Positions 29,897-30,990 of a DNA stretch of 30,990 nt are shown piece by piece. The translations under genes were made by a program, and so were the position numbers. The DNA comes from RFQD01 sp049314515. GTDB lineage: Bacteria > Actinomycetota > Actinomycetes > Actinomycetales > Microbacteriaceae. The stretch spans positions 1 to 30,990 of the forward strand of contig JBMOEY010000009.1 of assembly GCA_049314515.1 (NCBI GenBank), in the 5' to 3' direction. Position 1 is the stretch's first letter, and the number at the start of each line of letters is the position of its first letter. The notes beneath the pieces were generated by a model. The model saw only the letters and a list, made by a program, of their open reading frames with translations, did not search any database and had not been told where the DNA came from.

Positions 29897-30990
29897 TTAC
29901 TCTTCTAAGCGCTTTATTGCCTTCTTCGCCTTACCTACAGTCTTCTTGACGCCTTTTCTTACCTGGCGATCGACTTTCTTGGCTTGACGCTTGACATCTT
30001 CTCTGAGCTCATCTAAACCATCCTTGATGTCTTCACCTAGATCCGTGATCTTGCCAAGTGCGACAAGTGTCTGTCTTCTTACCCTTAGCTCTGCTCTTCT
30101 AACTGCGAGGTTTAGTCGACCAATTGGCTTCATGTAATCAGCTGAGTTGTCATCGCTGTCCTGGCGAGCATCTTGGTCTCCCCTATAAAGACCTTCGAAG
30201 ATGGCAAGAGTTCTTTTGATGTCATGTGACTGAATCAAGTGGATTGAGTTTTCAGAGAGTCTGTTCAGTTCCTTCTGATCTGCTGTTGCTATCTTTAGTA
30301 AACATTCTGAGAAGTCATCAACATCATCAGGTTCAAAGAGGTAGCCGTTGTCACCATCGTGAACAAGATGTGGCAAAGCCATAGCGTTAGCTGCAACAAC
30401 TGGTCGCCCTGATGCCATAGCTTCCATGGTTGCAATTGATTGCAACTCTGCAATAGATGGCATCGCGAAAACGGTTGCCCGTTCATAAGCCAAAGGAAGT
30501 TCTTCTTCACTAATGTGTCCTAGGAAAGAAACCCGATCAGAAATCTTCAATTCATTGGCTAGTTCAGTTAAGAACTTCTTTTGAGAACCATTGCCTGCAA
30601 TCTCAACGTAGAAATCAATCTCAGGTGGGAACTTGGCAACGGCCCTTAGCAAGTTATGAATATGCTTTTCCCAGTCCAAGCGACCTAGGAACAGAATCCT
30701 GAAAGGTTTATTCGTTGTTGGGGTTGGGTTCGTGAATTTGGTTGCATCGATACCACAAGAAATAGCGAGGACATCTTGCATACCAGCAGCGTTTTCGAGT
30801 AATTCAGCTGCTCTTCTAGTTGGTGTTGTGACTTGATCAAAAAGAGCAAGAACCTTGCCAGTATCTTTCCACAGCTTGTCCTTGACCATCTTCTCCAAAA
30901 ATGAAGGTAGGTGCAAATACTTTAAAAGATTCTCTGGGACTGTGTGATTGGTTGCGATGAGCCGGACGTTTCTCTCTCGACCACTTCTAG
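29897..30990 (-). CDS. GT4-family glycosyltransferase (5' end outside window)
   Basis: The frame runs off the window edge and is open across all of 29897-30990; the visible part is about 364 residues. It is a retaining GT-B glycosyltransferase. Seen are the N-lobe end LIATNHTVPENLLKYL, the start of the nucleotide-sugar lobe ILFLGRLDWEKHIHNLL, VSFLGHISEEELPLAY, and the EX7E motif in AELQSIATMEAMASGRPVV followed by GYLFEPDD. The TNH..PEN element is typical of diacylglycerol- or phosphatidylinositol-linked sugar transferases. After the catalytic core comes a Lys/Arg/Glu-rich helical tail of about 70 residues (VRRAELRVRRQ... KAKKAIKRLEE) that could bind membrane lipid head groups. Base composition is clearly AT-richer than its neighbours. 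Donor and acceptor are unknown. Confidence 0.9.
   Translation of the reverse strand, partial: RSGRERNVRLIATNHTVPENLLKYLHLPSFLEKMVKDKLWKDTGKVLALFDQVTTPTRRAAELLENAAGMQDVLAISCGIDATKFTNPTPTTNKPFRILFLGRLDWEKHIHNLLRAVAKFPPEIDFYVEIAGNGSQKKFLTELANELKISDRVSFLGHISEEELPLAYERATVFAMPSIAELQSIATMEAMASGRPVVAANAMALPHLVHDGDNGYLFEPDDVDDFSECLLKIATADQKELNRLSENSIHLIQSHDIKRTLAIFEGLYRGDQDARQDSDDNSADYMKPIGRLNLAVRRAELRVRRQTLVALGKITDLGEDIKDGLDELREDVKRQAKKVDRQVRKGVKKTVGKAKKAIKRLEE

Overview
The window looks like a chromosomal core segment of an actinobacterium, probably a Microbacteriaceae-type organism. The evidence is actinobacterial families (DUF4191, DUF3145, polyphosphate glucokinase, homodimeric AceE, GlnE lying between two GSI genes), a fairly high but not extreme G+C content, GTG starts, tRNA genes without encoded CCA, and many leaderless-looking starts. 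From memory, the order E2 / lipB / lipA / DUF4191 / RDD / glnA1 / glnE / glnA2 / panB / RNase H / zinc-ribbon protein / NIF3 / peroxiredoxin / aceE / fabD / acp / fabF follows Mycobacterium tuberculosis Rv2215-Rv2245. I read most of the window as ancestral, vertically inherited sequence. The family placement is an inference.

Layout. 1-3386: the 3' end of a 2-oxo acid dehydrogenase E2 gene, a divergent membrane-anchored protein, then lipB-lipA, which make the lipoyl cofactor that E2 carries. 3454-4625: two small membrane proteins (DUF4191 and RDD), convergent. 4668-10609: a nitrogen-assimilation block with a GlnR-like box, glnA1, a terminator, glnE and a second GSI gene. 10647-15090: nadE, panB, a short SPOR-like protein divergent from map, and ppgK. 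15137-18145 (minus strand): RNase P RNA, RNase H, a coiled-coil protein that has lost zinc-ribbon cysteines, NIF3, a charged unknown protein and tRNA-Val. 18176-25168: a peroxiredoxin divergent from aceE-fabD-fabH-acpP-fabF, which turns pyruvate into acetyl-CoA and acetyl-CoA into fatty acids. 25185-29753: DUF3145, a PadR regulator, a DUF1684 protein and a large secreted subtilisin-like protease with four FN3 domains. 29808-30990: a CAT-anticodon tRNA and a partial glycosyltransferase gene that is visibly AT-richer than the rest.

The most notable non-coding signal is a recurrent TAGACT or TAnnnT hexamer exactly 6-7 nt before start codons that lack a Shine-Dalgarno sequence. This is what leaderless transcripts driven by a -10 element would produce. 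In the clearest case an 18-bp symmetric element (13430-13447) holds two divergent start codons and both -10 boxes. I found no CRISPR array, insertion sequence, integrase or obvious new defence system.
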